Positions 16,965 through 25,897 of a DNA stretch of 64,000 bases are shown piece after piece. Position numbers and translations under genes: made by a program. A model generated the notes under the pieces. The model did not search any database, was not told the origin of the DNA, and saw only the letters and a program-made list of their open reading frames with translations. The stretch's first letter is position 1. Each line of letters opens with the position of its first letter. Origin of the DNA: Pseudomonadota bacterium (lineage in GTDB: Bacteria > Pseudomonadota > Gammaproteobacteria > Burkholderiales > Burkholderiaceae_E); the NCBI GenBank assembly GCA_023389055.1, contig JAEWFA010000053.1:62001-126000 (forward strand), read 5' to 3'.

Positions 16965-18257
16965 ATGACCGAGCCCATCCGCAACAGCCGCATCGCCGGC
17001 TTCCATAAGCTCTCCGTGACCGAACGGATCGATTCCGTGCGCAGGTTCGCCGACTTGTCCGAGGACGAGTGCCAGCATCTGTCCGACACCGGCAATCTGC
17101 CATCCGACGTTGCCGACCGTCTGATCGAGAACTGCATCGGTACGTTGAACGTGCCGATGGGCATCGCGACGAACCTCCGGATTGACGGCGTCGATCGACT
17201 GGTGCCGATGGCTACCGAGGAGTCGTCGGTCATCGCTGCGGTCTGCAACGCGGGGCGGCAGTGCTACGACGCTGGGGGATTCGTGACGTCGATGTCCGGC
17301 ACGCTGATGATCGCGCAGATCCAGCTCGTCGACGTCCGTGATCCCGAGCACGCGCGCCTGCGCATCCTGGAGCGGCGCGACGAGGTCCGGGCGACCTGTG
17401 ATGATTGCGACCCCGTGCTACTGAAGTTCGGCGGCGGATTCCGCGACCTGGAAGTCCGCGTCCTCGACACGCGCGATGGGCCGATGGTGATCACGCATCT
17501 CGTCGTCGACACGCGCGATGCGATGGGCGCGAACGCGGTCAATACGATGGCGGAGAGACTCGCGCCGTCGATTGCCGCATGGACGGGGGGACGCGTATAC
17601 CTGCGCATCCTGTCGAACCTCGCGGATCGCAGGCTTGCGCGCGCGCGGTGCACGTGGAGAAGCCGCGACATCGGGGGTGACGAGGTCTGCGCGGGCGTGG
17701 TTTCCGCATATCGCTTCGCCGAGGCCGACCCGTATCGTGCGGCCACCCACAACAAGGGAATCATGAATGGCGTCTCGGCAGTGGTGCTCGCTACCGGCAA
17801 CGACACGCGGGCGGTCGAGGCGGGTGCCCATGCCTACGCGGCGCGAAGCGGCCGCTACAAGAGTCTTACCGCGTGGGAGCGCACGAGCGAAGGCGATCTC
17901 GCCGGCACGATCGAGATTCCGATGGCCGTCGGCTTGCTGGGCGGCGCGACCAGACTGCACCCGAGCGCGCGCATCGCGCTGAAAATTCTGGGGGTCGAAT
18001 CGGCCGCCGAACTCGGCCGGATCATCGCGGCAGTCGGTCTCGCGCAGAACTTCTCCGCCTTGAAGGCGCTTGCCACCACCGGCATCCAGAAGGGGCACAT
18101 GGCGCTGCACGCGCAGAACATCGCGATGATGGCGGGCGCGCGTGGCGAGGAAATCGAACAACTCGCGAAGCGGCTCGTCTCCCTCGGCAAGGTGCGTCTC
18201 GATGTCGCCGAGCAGGAACTGCGTGCCCTGCGTACTGCGGATTGGTCGGGCGGTTAG
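16965..18257 (+). CDS. mvaA: class II (degradative) hydroxymethylglutaryl-CoA reductase
   Basis: A 430-residue protein of the Pseudomonas mevalonii MvaA class, which in vivo oxidises mevalonate plus CoA to HMG-CoA with NAD+. A complete catalytic set can be read: Glu86 in PMATEESSVIAA, Lys264 in THNKGIMNG, Asp280 in ATGND and His378 in GIQKGHMALHAQN. The substrate and cofactor stretches ENCIGTLNVPMGIATN and DAMGANAVNTM are intact. It ends the TRAP transporter operon, so it is best seen as the first catabolic step for an imported mevalonate-type substrate. No HMG-CoA lyase gene lies in this window. Confidence 0.93.
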   Translation: MTEPIRNSRIAGFHKLSVTERIDSVRRFADLSEDECQHLSDTGNLPSDVADRLIENCIGTLNVPMGIATNLRIDGVDRLVPMATEESSVIAAVCNAGRQCYDAGGFVTSMSGTLMIAQIQLVDVRDPEHARLRILERRDEVRATCDDCDPVLLKFGGGFRDLEVRVLDTRDGPMVITHLVVDTRDAMGANAVNTMAERLAPSIAAWTGGRVYLRILSNLADRRLARARCTWRSRDIGGDEVCAGVVSAYRFAEADPYRAATHNKGIMNGVSAVVLATGNDTRAVEAGAHAYAARSGRYKSLTAWERTSEGDLAGTIEIPMAVGLLGGATRLHPSARIALKILGVESAAELGRIIAAVGLAQNFSALKALATTGIQKGHMALHAQNIAMMAGARGEEIEQLAKRLVSLGKVRLDVAEQELRALRTADWSGG

Positions 18258-18331
18258 CGCGAATTGTCGCGCTCGGAAATACGCGAATTTCGCGCAAACC
18301 GGGACCCGCTTTCCGTAACGTGATCTCGAAC

Positions 18332-18380
18332 GCGCGCAAAGCGCGCCTCCCCGCTCGCGCCCACCCGACCCTCCGAGCGG
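18332..18380. terminator. hairpins between convergent mvaA and phoH-type genes
   Basis: Two stems lie in the convergent gap: GCGCGC-AAA-GCGCGC at 18332-18346, and CCGCTCG (18351-18357) pairing with CGAGCGG (18374-18380), the latter followed by a pyrimidine-rich run with TCTTT. There is no clean U-tract, so this is a possible rather than certain intrinsic terminator. Confidence 0.4.
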
Positions 18381-18415
18381 CGGTCTTTCCCCTTCCCCCT
18401 TGACCCTTCACCTCC

Positions 18416-20284
18416 TCAAAGCACCTCCGCCGCAAAGTCCGCCAGCCGCGACCTCTCCCCGCGCTGCAGCGTCACGTGCCCCGCATGCGGCCATCCCTTG
18501 AAGCGGTCGACCACGTAGGTCAGCCCCGATGACCCCTCGGTGAGGTACGGCGTGTCGATCTGCGCGATGTTCCCCATGCAGACGACCTTCGTCCCCGGAC
18601 CGGCTCGCGTCACCAGTGTCTTCATCTGCTTCGGCGTGAGGTTCTGCGCCTCGTCGACGATCAGGTACTTGTTCGTGAAGGTGCGCCCGCGCATGAACGA
18701 CATCGACTTCACCTTCACGCGGGAGCGGATCAGGTCGTTCGTGGCGGCTCGCCCCCATTCGCCGGCTGTCGGGTCGCTGTGGTTGAGCACCTCCAGGTTG
18801 TCCTCGAGCGCGCCCATCCACGGCTGCATCTTCTCCTCCTCGGTGCCCGGGAGGTAGCCGATGTCCTCGCCGACGGGTACCGTGGCGCGCGTCATCACGA
18901 TCTCGGTGTAGCGCTTCGATTCGAGCACCTGCACGAGACCCGCGGCTAGCGTGATCAGCGTCTTGCCGGTGCCCGCCTGGCCGAGCAGCGTGACGAAGTC
19001 CACCTCCGGGTCCATCAGCAGGTTCAGCGCGAAGTTCTGCTCGCGGTTGCGCGCCGTGATTCCCCACACCGCGTTCTTGCCGTGTCCGTAGTCGCGCAGC
19101 GTCTGCAGCACTGCCGTGCGCCCGGCGATCTCGCGCACCTTCGCCAGCAGCGGCATCTCGCCTTCGGACCAGACGAACTGGTTCAGCAACAACGAAGAGA
19201 CGAGCGGCCCGGTGATCCGGTAGAACGTGTAGCCGCCCTGCTGCCACGACTCGACGCCCTTGCCGTGCTTCTCCCAGAAGTCGTCCGGCAGGCGCAGCAC
19301 GCCCGTGTAGAGCAGGTCGGTGTCTTCGAGGACCTGGTCGTTGTAGTAGTCTTCGACGGGCAGGCCCATCGTCCGGGCCTTGATCCGCATGTTGATGTCC
19401 TTCGACACCAACACGACCTGGCGATCGTGCAGCCGCTCTTGCAGCGCGCGCACGACGCCGAGGATCTGGTTGTCGGCCTTGCCCATCGGCAGGCCCGCCG
19501 GCAGCATCGACGCGATCGCCTGCGTCTGGAAGAACAGGCGTCCGACCGCGTCGCGGTTGCCCAGCGTCGCGAGCGGGATGCCGTCGGTGATGTCGCCTTC
19601 GCCGGCTGCCTCGATCAGTTCGTCGAGCGAGCGACTCACCTGCCGGGCGTTTCGAGAGACTTCCGACATCCCCTTCTTGTGGTTGTCGAGTTCCTCGAGC
19701 GTCATCATCGGCAGGTAGATGTCGTGCTCGGCGAAGCGGAACAGGCTCGTCGGATCGTGCATCAGCACGTTGGTGTCGAGCACGAAGAGCTTCGGCATCT
19801 CGTCGGCCGCGCTCGCCACAGGACGCGTCTCGCCCGACGGACGCGCCGGGGCTCGAGGCGCCTTGCGCGTTGCGTCGGGCGCCTCTTTCGCCGCCGGCGG
19901 AACGGCCGGCCGGGCCGATGGTGGCGCCGCCCGCTTCGCTGCGGGTTGCGGCGGCCGCGCGACTTGCGGCTTCGCCGCAGGCGCCGGGGCTGCCGGCGCG
20001 GTCCCCGATTTCGCCGCCGGCTTCAGCACCGCGGGCAACTGCGCGGACCCCGGGCTGCGACGCGCTCGCTCTGCGGCGGGGGCCGACTGCCCGGCTTCGT
20101 CCGCGTGCGCCTTCCCGCGCATCGGCACGACGCGCGCCGATCCGCCTACCTCCTCGGGCAGCGGAGCAGGCGAAAGCGTGGGCTCGGCTTCGTCGCCGCG
20201 CCGGGCGCGTTTCGCGCGCGCCTGCACGGCGGTGGACAGATCGAGAAGGGTGGCGGGTTTGCTCGGGGGCTTGGGTAGCGGCAT
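18416..20284 (-). CDS. PIN domain plus PhoH-like ATPase
   Basis: A 622-residue protein. Residues about 1-60 are a basic N-terminal part, about 60-165 a long Pro/Ala-rich linker, about 168-300 a PIN nuclease domain (KLFVLDTNVLMHDPTSLFRF), and about 385-622 a PhoH ATPase with Walker A GQAGTGKT (435-442) and the IVDEAQNLTPKQMKTLVTRAG Walker B region. This PIN-PhoH fusion (YlaK type) is thought to act as an RNA helicase-nuclease. The low-complexity linker is unusually long. It is followed upstream (13 bp) by the bcp gene on the same strand. Confidence 0.93.
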   Translation of the reverse strand: MPLPKPPSKPATLLDLSTAVQARAKRARRGDEAEPTLSPAPLPEEVGGSARVVPMRGKAHADEAGQSAPAAERARRSPGSAQLPAVLKPAAKSGTAPAAPAPAAKPQVARPPQPAAKRAAPPSARPAVPPAAKEAPDATRKAPRAPARPSGETRPVASAADEMPKLFVLDTNVLMHDPTSLFRFAEHDIYLPMMTLEELDNHKKGMSEVSRNARQVSRSLDELIEAAGEGDITDGIPLATLGNRDAVGRLFFQTQAIASMLPAGLPMGKADNQILGVVRALQERLHDRQVVLVSKDINMRIKARTMGLPVEDYYNDQVLEDTDLLYTGVLRLPDDFWEKHGKGVESWQQGGYTFYRITGPLVSSLLLNQFVWSEGEMPLLAKVREIAGRTAVLQTLRDYGHGKNAVWGITARNREQNFALNLLMDPEVDFVTLLGQAGTGKTLITLAAGLVQVLESKRYTEIVMTRATVPVGEDIGYLPGTEEEKMQPWMGALEDNLEVLNHSDPTAGEWGRAATNDLIRSRVKVKSMSFMRGRTFTNKYLIVDEAQNLTPKQMKTLVTRAGPGTKVVCMGNIAQIDTPYLTEGSSGLTYVVDRFKGWPHAGHVTLQRGERSRLADFAAEVL

Positions 20285-20296
20285 TCGTAGTGCTTC

Positions 20297-20758
20297 TCAG
20301 AGCGAGCGAACGAAGTCGAGGACCTCTTCGACGTGCCCCGGAACCCGCACGCCGCGCCATTCGCGCGCGAGCCTGCCCTGCGCATCGAAGGCGAAGGTGG
20401 AGCGTTCGATGCCGCGCACCTTCCGGCCGTACAGGTTCTTCTCGCGGAGCACGTCGAATGCCCGACAAAGCGACTCGTCGGGGTCGGAGACGAGCTCGAA
20501 AGGGAACTGCAGTTTCGACTTGAAATTCGCGTGCGACTTCAGGCTGTCGCGCGAGACGCCGAGAACGACGGCGCCGGCCTGGGCGAAGTCGTCGTGCCGG
20601 TCGCGGAAATCGGCACCCTGGCGGGTACAGCCCGGCGTGTTGTCCTTCGGATAGAAGTACAGGACGAGCTTGCGTCCCTTCAGTTGCGCCGAGTCGATCT
20701 CACCGCCCGTGGAGGCGGCGCGGAAAGCGGGAATCGAACTGCCGACCTGTACGCTCAA
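20297..20758 (-). CDS. bcp: thioredoxin-dependent peroxiredoxin, Bcp/PrxQ type
   Basis: A 153-residue protein with the peroxidatic cysteine Cys44 in FYPKDNTPGCTRQGADF. It reduces hydroperoxides at the expense of thioredoxin. The usual nearby resolving cysteine five residues later is replaced (GAD instead of an xC pair), so it appears to work with a single conserved cysteine there; a second one, Cys99-like in SLCRAFDV, may take the role. It lies upstream of the PhoH-type gene. Confidence 0.93.
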   Translation of the reverse strand: MSVQVGSSIPAFRAASTGGEIDSAQLKGRKLVLYFYPKDNTPGCTRQGADFRDRHDDFAQAGAVVLGVSRDSLKSHANFKSKLQFPFELVSDPDESLCRAFDVLREKNLYGRKVRGIERSTFAFDAQGRLAREWRGVRVPGHVEEVLDFVRSL

Positions 20759-20844
20759 CGAAACCCCGGCTGCGGACGATCCGACGCGCTGCGTCGATGC
20801 GAACCGAACATATCACAGCCGTTTCCGCGCGTCGGCGCAGTGGA

Positions 20845-21219
20845 TCACTCCATCGGCAGCACCGCCGCCAGCGCGCGCCTTCCTTCGCCGGCGAGGATGT
20901 TGTACGTCCGGCAAGCCGCCCCGGTGTCCATCACCTCGATCCCGATCTGCCGGCGCGCCAGCGGCGCGGTGAGCTTCGGGTGCGGAAAGCGCTGTCGCGT
21001 GCCGCTGCCGAACAGCACCAGCTCCGGCTCCAGCGCGAGCAGGCGCTCGAAATCGGCCTCCGAAAGCGAATCGAAATCGACGACGCCCCAGGCGACGACA
21101 TCGGCCTCCGGCACCACCAGCACCGAGCCCGTGTGGCGCGCGCCGTTGACGTCGAACCAGCCGTCTCCGTAGGCGGTGAAGGTATTGGTGCCGGCGGGCC
21201 TGTCCGAGTGCAGCTTCAT
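20845..21219 (-). CDS. Mth938-like domain protein
   Basis: A 124-residue single-domain protein of the Mth938/DUF498 family, with the family pattern GSVLVVPEADVVAWGV, LVLFGSGTRQRFP and IGIEVMDTGAACRTYNILAG. The biochemical role is not established; homologues include the respiratory complex I assembly factor NDUFAF3. It is divergent from alaC across a 61-bp gap. Confidence 0.88.
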   Translation of the reverse strand: MKLHSDRPAGTNTFTAYGDGWFDVNGARHTGSVLVVPEADVVAWGVVDFDSLSEADFERLLALEPELVLFGSGTRQRFPHPKLTAPLARRQIGIEVMDTGAACRTYNILAGEGRRALAAVLPME

Positions 21220-21280
21220 TGCGGAAAACGCTCCGAAACGAGTGAAAATGTTACATTCTCCGGTTCAATGGAGTCGTCCC

Positions 21281-22486
21281 ATGGTCTTTCATCGCGAGTT
21301 TTCTCGCATTCAGCGCCTGCCCCCGTACGTGTTCAACATCACGGGCGAGCTGAAGATGGCCGCGCGCCATCGCGGTGAGGACATCATCGACCTGAGCATG
21401 GGCAATCCCGACGGTCCGGCTCCGCAACACATCATCGACAAGCTCGTCGAAGCGTCGCAGCGCCCGCACACGCACGGCTATTCCATCTCGAAGGGAATCC
21501 CGCGGCTGCGCAAGGCCATCTCCGACTGGTACAAGCGCCGCTACGACGTCGACATCGACCCCGCCACCGAGGCGATCGTCACCATCGGCTCGAAGGAGGG
21601 CATCGCGCACTTGATGCTCGCCACGCTCGATCGCGGCGATACCGTGCTCGTGCCGAATCCGAGCTACCCGATCCACATCTACGGCGCCGTGATCGCCGGC
21701 GCCGAAACGCGTCCGGTGCGGATGACGCCCGGGGTCGACTTCCTCGAGGAACTCGAGCGCGCGGTGCGCGAAACCTCGCCCAAGCCGAAGATGATGATCC
21801 TCGGCTTTCCGAGCAATCCCACCGCCCGGTGCGTCGACCTCGCATTCTTCGAGCGCGTCGTCGCGCTCGCGCGCGAGCACGACATCATCGTCGTGCACGA
21901 TCTCGCGTACGCCGACATCGTCTTCGACGACTACCGCGCGCCGTCGATCATGCAGGTGCCCGGCGCGATGGACGTCGCCGTCGAGTTCTTCACGATGAGC
22001 AAGAGCTACAACATAGCCGGCTGGCGCATCGGCTTCATGGTGGGCAATGCCGAGATCGTCGCCGCGCTGGCGCGCATGAAGAGCTATCACGACTACGGCA
22101 CCTTCACGCCGATCCAGGTTGCCGCGGTCGCCGCGCTCGACGGTCCGCAGGAATGCGTCGAGGAGGCGCGCCTGAAGTACCAGACGCGGCGCAACGTGCT
22201 CGCCCGCGCGCTGCACGAGGCGGGCTGGGAAGTCGAGGTGCCCAGCGCGTCGATGTACATCTGGGCGCGCATCCCCGAGCCGTACCGCGCGATGGGCTCG
22301 CTCGAGTTCGCCAAGAAGCTGCTCGACGAAGCGAAGGTCGCGGTCTCCCCGGGAATCGGCTTCGGCGAGTACGGCGACGATCACGTGCGCTTCGCGCTGA
22401 TCGAGAACGAGCAGCGAATCCGCCAGGCGGTGCGCGGCATCAAGGAGATGTTCCGCAAGGACGGCCTGATCCGGATCGCGGCGTGA
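21281..22486 (+). CDS. alaC: alanine transaminase AlaC (class I aminotransferase)
   Basis: A 401-residue PLP enzyme very close to remembered E. coli AlaC along the N-terminal half (RIQRLPPYVFNITGELKMAA, IDLSMGNPDGPAPQHI, VTIGSKEGIAHLMLATLD). The PLP lysine is Lys241 in FTMSKSYNIAGWRIGF. It catalyses glutamate-pyruvate transamination. The ATG at 21281 was chosen because the family begins a few residues before RIQRLPPY. It starts the alaC-hom-thrC string common in Burkholderiales. Confidence 0.93.
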   Translation: MVFHREFSRIQRLPPYVFNITGELKMAARHRGEDIIDLSMGNPDGPAPQHIIDKLVEASQRPHTHGYSISKGIPRLRKAISDWYKRRYDVDIDPATEAIVTIGSKEGIAHLMLATLDRGDTVLVPNPSYPIHIYGAVIAGAETRPVRMTPGVDFLEELERAVRETSPKPKMMILGFPSNPTARCVDLAFFERVVALAREHDIIVVHDLAYADIVFDDYRAPSIMQVPGAMDVAVEFFTMSKSYNIAGWRIGFMVGNAEIVAALARMKSYHDYGTFTPIQVAAVAALDGPQECVEEARLKYQTRRNVLARALHEAGWEVEVPSASMYIWARIPEPYRAMGSLEFAKKLLDEAKVAVSPGIGFGEYGDDHVRFALIENEQRIRQAVRGIKEMFRKDGLIRIAA

Positions 22487-22527
22487 GCGGCAACGGCGCG
22501 CGGGAACGCAGAGCAGGCGGCCAGGGG

Positions 22528-23871
22528 ATGAACGGCGACAGGTTGGGTCCGGTCCGCGTCGGGCTGCTCGGCATCGGCACGGTGGGCGGCGGAACCTTCG
22601 ACGTCCTGCGTCGCAACCAGGACGAGATCCGGCGCCGTGCCGGGCGGCCGATCGAGATCGTGCAGGTGGCCGACCTGGATGTCGCGCGCGCGCGCGAGCG
22701 GGTGGGCGAGGGCGTCGACGTCGTCGACGACGCGCGCAAGCTCATCGCGAATCCCGGGATCGATGTCGTCGTCGAGCTGATCGGCGGATACGGCATCGCG
22801 CGCGAGCTGGTGCTCGCCGCGATCGAGCAGGGCAAGCACGTCGTCACCGCCAACAAGGCGCTGCTCGCCGTGCACGGCAACGAGATCTTCCGCGCAGCCT
22901 CGAAGCACGGCCTCATGGTCGCCTTCGAAGCGGCGGTGGCCGGCGGCGTGCCGATCGTCAAGGCACTGCGCGAAGGGCTCACGGCGAACCGCATCGAGTG
23001 GATCGCCGGCATCATCAACGGCACGACGAACTTCATCCTCTCCGAGATGCGCGAGCGCAAGCTCGCCTTCGACGTCGTGCTCGCCGAGGCGCAGCGCCTG
23101 GGCTACGCCGAAGCCGATCCGACCTTCGACATCGAAGGCATCGACGCCGCGCACAAGATCACGATCCTCTCGGCGATCGCCTTCGGCGTTCCGGTGCAGT
23201 TCGACAAGTGCCACGTCGAAGGCATCACGCAGCTGCAGGCCGAGGACATCCGCTACGCCGAGCAGCTCGGCTACCGCATCAAGCTGCTCGGCATCACGCG
23301 TCGGCGCAACCGCACCGACACGAGCCCCGAAGGCTTCGAACTGCGCGTGCATCCGACGCTCATTCCCGCGTCGCGCCTGATCGCCAGCGTCGAGGGCGCG
23401 ATGAACGCCGTGTGGGTCAAGGGCGACGCGGTCGGGCACACGATGTACTACGGCAAGGGCGCCGGCGCCGAGCCGACGGCGAGCGCCGTCGTCGCGGACC
23501 TCGTCGACGTGGCGCGCATGTTCACGTCCGACCCGGAAAACCGCGTGCCGCACCTCGCGTTCCAGGCCGAGTCGCTGTCCGACCTGCCGGTGCTGCCGAT
23601 CGAAGCCGTGCAGACCGCGTATTACCTGCGCCTTCGCGTCGCCGACCAGCCCGGCGTGCTCGCCGACGTCACGCGCATCCTCGCCGACGGCGAGATCTCG
23701 ATCGACGCGGCGCTGCAGCGCGAACCGGGCGAAGGCGAGAACCAGACCGACATCATCCTGCTCACCCATCGCACGATCGAGCGGCGCATCGTCGCCGCGA
23801 TCGAGCGCATCGAGGCGCTGGGAACCGTACTCTCGCGCGTCGTGCGCATCCGGCTCGAAGAACTGCAGTGA
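22528..23871 (+). CDS. hom: homoserine dehydrogenase
   Basis: A 447-residue enzyme with an N-terminal NAD(P) fold (VRVGLLGIGTVGGGTFDVL), the catalytic/substrate region (GKHVVTANKALLAVHGNE, GIINGTTNFILSEMRE, YAEADPTFDIEGIDAAHK) and a C-terminal ACT domain from about residue 365 (VADQPGVLADVTRILADGE) for feedback by threonine. It reduces aspartate semialdehyde to homoserine. A GTG at 22483 overlapping the alaC stop is an alternative in-frame start; ATG 22528 fits the family better. Its stop overlaps the thrC start. Confidence 0.95.
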   Translation: MNGDRLGPVRVGLLGIGTVGGGTFDVLRRNQDEIRRRAGRPIEIVQVADLDVARARERVGEGVDVVDDARKLIANPGIDVVVELIGGYGIARELVLAAIEQGKHVVTANKALLAVHGNEIFRAASKHGLMVAFEAAVAGGVPIVKALREGLTANRIEWIAGIINGTTNFILSEMRERKLAFDVVLAEAQRLGYAEADPTFDIEGIDAAHKITILSAIAFGVPVQFDKCHVEGITQLQAEDIRYAEQLGYRIKLLGITRRRNRTDTSPEGFELRVHPTLIPASRLIASVEGAMNAVWVKGDAVGHTMYYGKGAGAEPTASAVVADLVDVARMFTSDPENRVPHLAFQAESLSDLPVLPIEAVQTAYYLRLRVADQPGVLADVTRILADGEISIDAALQREPGEGENQTDIILLTHRTIERRIVAAIERIEALGTVLSRVVRIRLEELQ

Positions 23872-25319
23872 AGTACCTGTCCACCCGCGGCGGCATGGAG
23901 CCGGCGCGTTTCACCGAGATCCTGCTCGGGGGCCTCGCGCCCGACGGCGGCCTCGTCGTGCCCGAGCGCTATCCGCATGTCGACGGCGAGACGCTCACGC
24001 GCTGGCGCACGCTGCCGTACGCCGAGCTCGCCTTCGAGATCCTTCGGCCCTATGCCAACGACCTGCCGGCCGCCCGATTGCGCGCGCTGTGCGAGCAGAC
24101 CTATACCGCCGACGTGTTCGGCAGCGACGAGATCACGCCGCTCGTCGAGCTCGAGCCGGGACTGGCGCTGCTGAAGCTGTCCAACGGTCCGACGCTCGCG
24201 TTCAAGGACGTTGCAATGCAGCTGCTCGGCGCGCTCTTCGAGCACGTGCTGCGCGAACACGGCAGCGAGCTGAACATCCTGGGCGCCACCTCCGGCGATA
24301 CCGGCAGCGCCGCCGAATACGCGATGCGCGGACGCGCCGGCATCCAGGTGTTCATGCTGTCGCCGTACAAGCGCATGAGCGCGTTCCAGACGGCACAGAT
24401 GTATTCGCTCACCGACGCCAACGTCTTCAACATCGCCGTCGACGGCGTCTTCGACGAGTGCCAGGACCTCGTCAAGGCGGTCTCGAACGACCTGATCTTC
24501 AAGCGGCGCCATTCGATCGGCACGGTCAATTCGATCAACTGGGCACGGGTCGCCGCGCAGATCGTCTATTACTTCAAGGGCTACTTCGCCGCCACGCGCT
24601 CGAACGACGAGCGCGTCTCGTTCTCCGTGCCGTCGGGCAACTTCGGCAACGTGCTCGCCGGGCACATCGCGCGCCAGATGGGCCTGCCGATTTCGCGGCT
24701 CGTCGTCGCCACCAACGAGAACGACGTGCTCGACGAATTCATCCGCACCGGCCGCTACCGGCCGCGCGCCGCCGTCGAGACGCATCACACGAGCAGCCCG
24801 TCGATGGACATCTCGAAGGCGTCGAACTTCGAGCGCTTCGTCTTCGATCTTGCGACACGCAATCCCGAGCGCGTGCGCGAACTGTGGTCGAGGCTCGAAC
24901 GCGACGGTCGGTTCGACATCGCCGGCAGCGCCGAAGCCGAGCGTTTCCCCGCCTACGGATTCGCCTCCGGGCGCAGCACGCACGCCGATCGCGTCGCGAC
25001 GATTCGCGCGACCCACGAGCGCTACGGCATCGTCGTCGATCCGCACACCGCAGATGGACTGTACGTCGCGCAACGGTGGCGCGAGCCGGGCGTGCCGATG
25101 ATCTGCCTGGAAACGGCGCAGGCTGCGAAGTTCGCCGAGACGATCCGCGAGGCGATCGGCACCGAGCCGCCGCGGCCCGCCGGCTACGAAGGCATCGAGT
25201 CGCTGCCGCAGCGCTACGAGCGCATGCCGGTCGACGTCGAGCGCCTGAAGCGCTACATCGCCGATCGCACCGACGCGCTGCCGTCGTCGGTCGATTGTCG
25301 CTGGCGCGCCGACGCCTGA
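23868..25319 (+). CDS. thrC: threonine synthase
   Basis: A 483-residue PLP enzyme converting phosphohomoserine to threonine. The N-terminus MKYLSTRGGMEPARFTEILL is typical; the PLP lysine is Lys113 in NGPTLAFKDVAMQ, and the phosphate-binding ATSGDTGSAAEYAMRGR is intact. It starts from GTG overlapping the hom TGA (GTGA), giving translational coupling. Confidence 0.96.
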   Translation: MKYLSTRGGMEPARFTEILLGGLAPDGGLVVPERYPHVDGETLTRWRTLPYAELAFEILRPYANDLPAARLRALCEQTYTADVFGSDEITPLVELEPGLALLKLSNGPTLAFKDVAMQLLGALFEHVLREHGSELNILGATSGDTGSAAEYAMRGRAGIQVFMLSPYKRMSAFQTAQMYSLTDANVFNIAVDGVFDECQDLVKAVSNDLIFKRRHSIGTVNSINWARVAAQIVYYFKGYFAATRSNDERVSFSVPSGNFGNVLAGHIARQMGLPISRLVVATNENDVLDEFIRTGRYRPRAAVETHHTSSPSMDISKASNFERFVFDLATRNPERVRELWSRLERDGRFDIAGSAEAERFPAYGFASGRSTHADRVATIRATHERYGIVVDPHTADGLYVAQRWREPGVPMICLETAQAAKFAETIREAIGTEPPRPAGYEGIESLPQRYERMPVDVERLKRYIADRTDALPSSVDCRWRADA

Positions 25320-25375
25320 GTCCGGCGTGGGCGGAGCCGGACCGATCCTCCCGGCTCGGGTATCCTGATCCCGAC

Positions 25376-25897
25376 ATGAAAGTCTTCGGCTTCGCCGGCT
25401 ATTCCGGGTCCGGCAAGACCACGTTGATCGAGCAGCTGATCCCGCGCTTCGTGCTGCGCGGACTTCGCGTGTCGTTGATCAAGCACGCGCACCACCTGTT
25501 CGACATCGACAAGCCCGGCAAGGACTCGTACCGTCACCGCGAGGCGGGCGCCTCCGAGGTGTTGATCACCTCCGACCAGCGCTGGGTGCTGATGCACGAG
25601 TTGCGCGACGAGGCCGAGCCCTCGCTGCACGAGCAGCTGCAGCGCTTCTCGCCGTGCGACATCGTGCTCGTCGAAGGCTACAAGCACGCGGCGATCGCCA
25701 AGCTCGAGGTGTACCGCCCGTCGCTCGGCAAGGAGCCGCTGTACCCGAACGACGAGAACATCATCGCGGTGGCGAGCGACGCACCGCTCGCCACGAAGTT
25801 GCCGCAGCTCGACCTGAACGACCCCGACGCGATCGCCGAGTTCATCCTCGCGTATCTCGAAGGAACGAATGAAACCCGCATTGCAGCCGTTCGATGA
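25376..25897 (+). CDS. mobB: molybdopterin-guanine dinucleotide biosynthesis protein MobB
   Basis: A 173-residue P-loop GTPase: GYSGSGKTT at residues 8-16, then LRVSLIKHAHHLFDIDKPGK and a VLVEGYKHAAIAKLEVYRP region, all typical for MobB. It helps MobA attach GMP to molybdopterin. It follows thrC after 56 bp and overlaps moeA by 29 bp, linking the molybdenum cofactor genes to the threonine genes. Confidence 0.93.
   Translation: MKVFGFAGYSGSGKTTLIEQLIPRFVLRGLRVSLIKHAHHLFDIDKPGKDSYRHREAGASEVLITSDQRWVLMHELRDEAEPSLHEQLQRFSPCDIVLVEGYKHAAIAKLEVYRPSLGKEPLYPNDENIIAVASDAPLATKLPQLDLNDPDAIAEFILAYLEGTNETRIAAVR

Noticed and set aside
21219..21280. promoter for alaC in the divergent gap
   Set aside because: TTGCGG and AAAATG/TTACAT hexamers are present but spacing and match are too poor to call.
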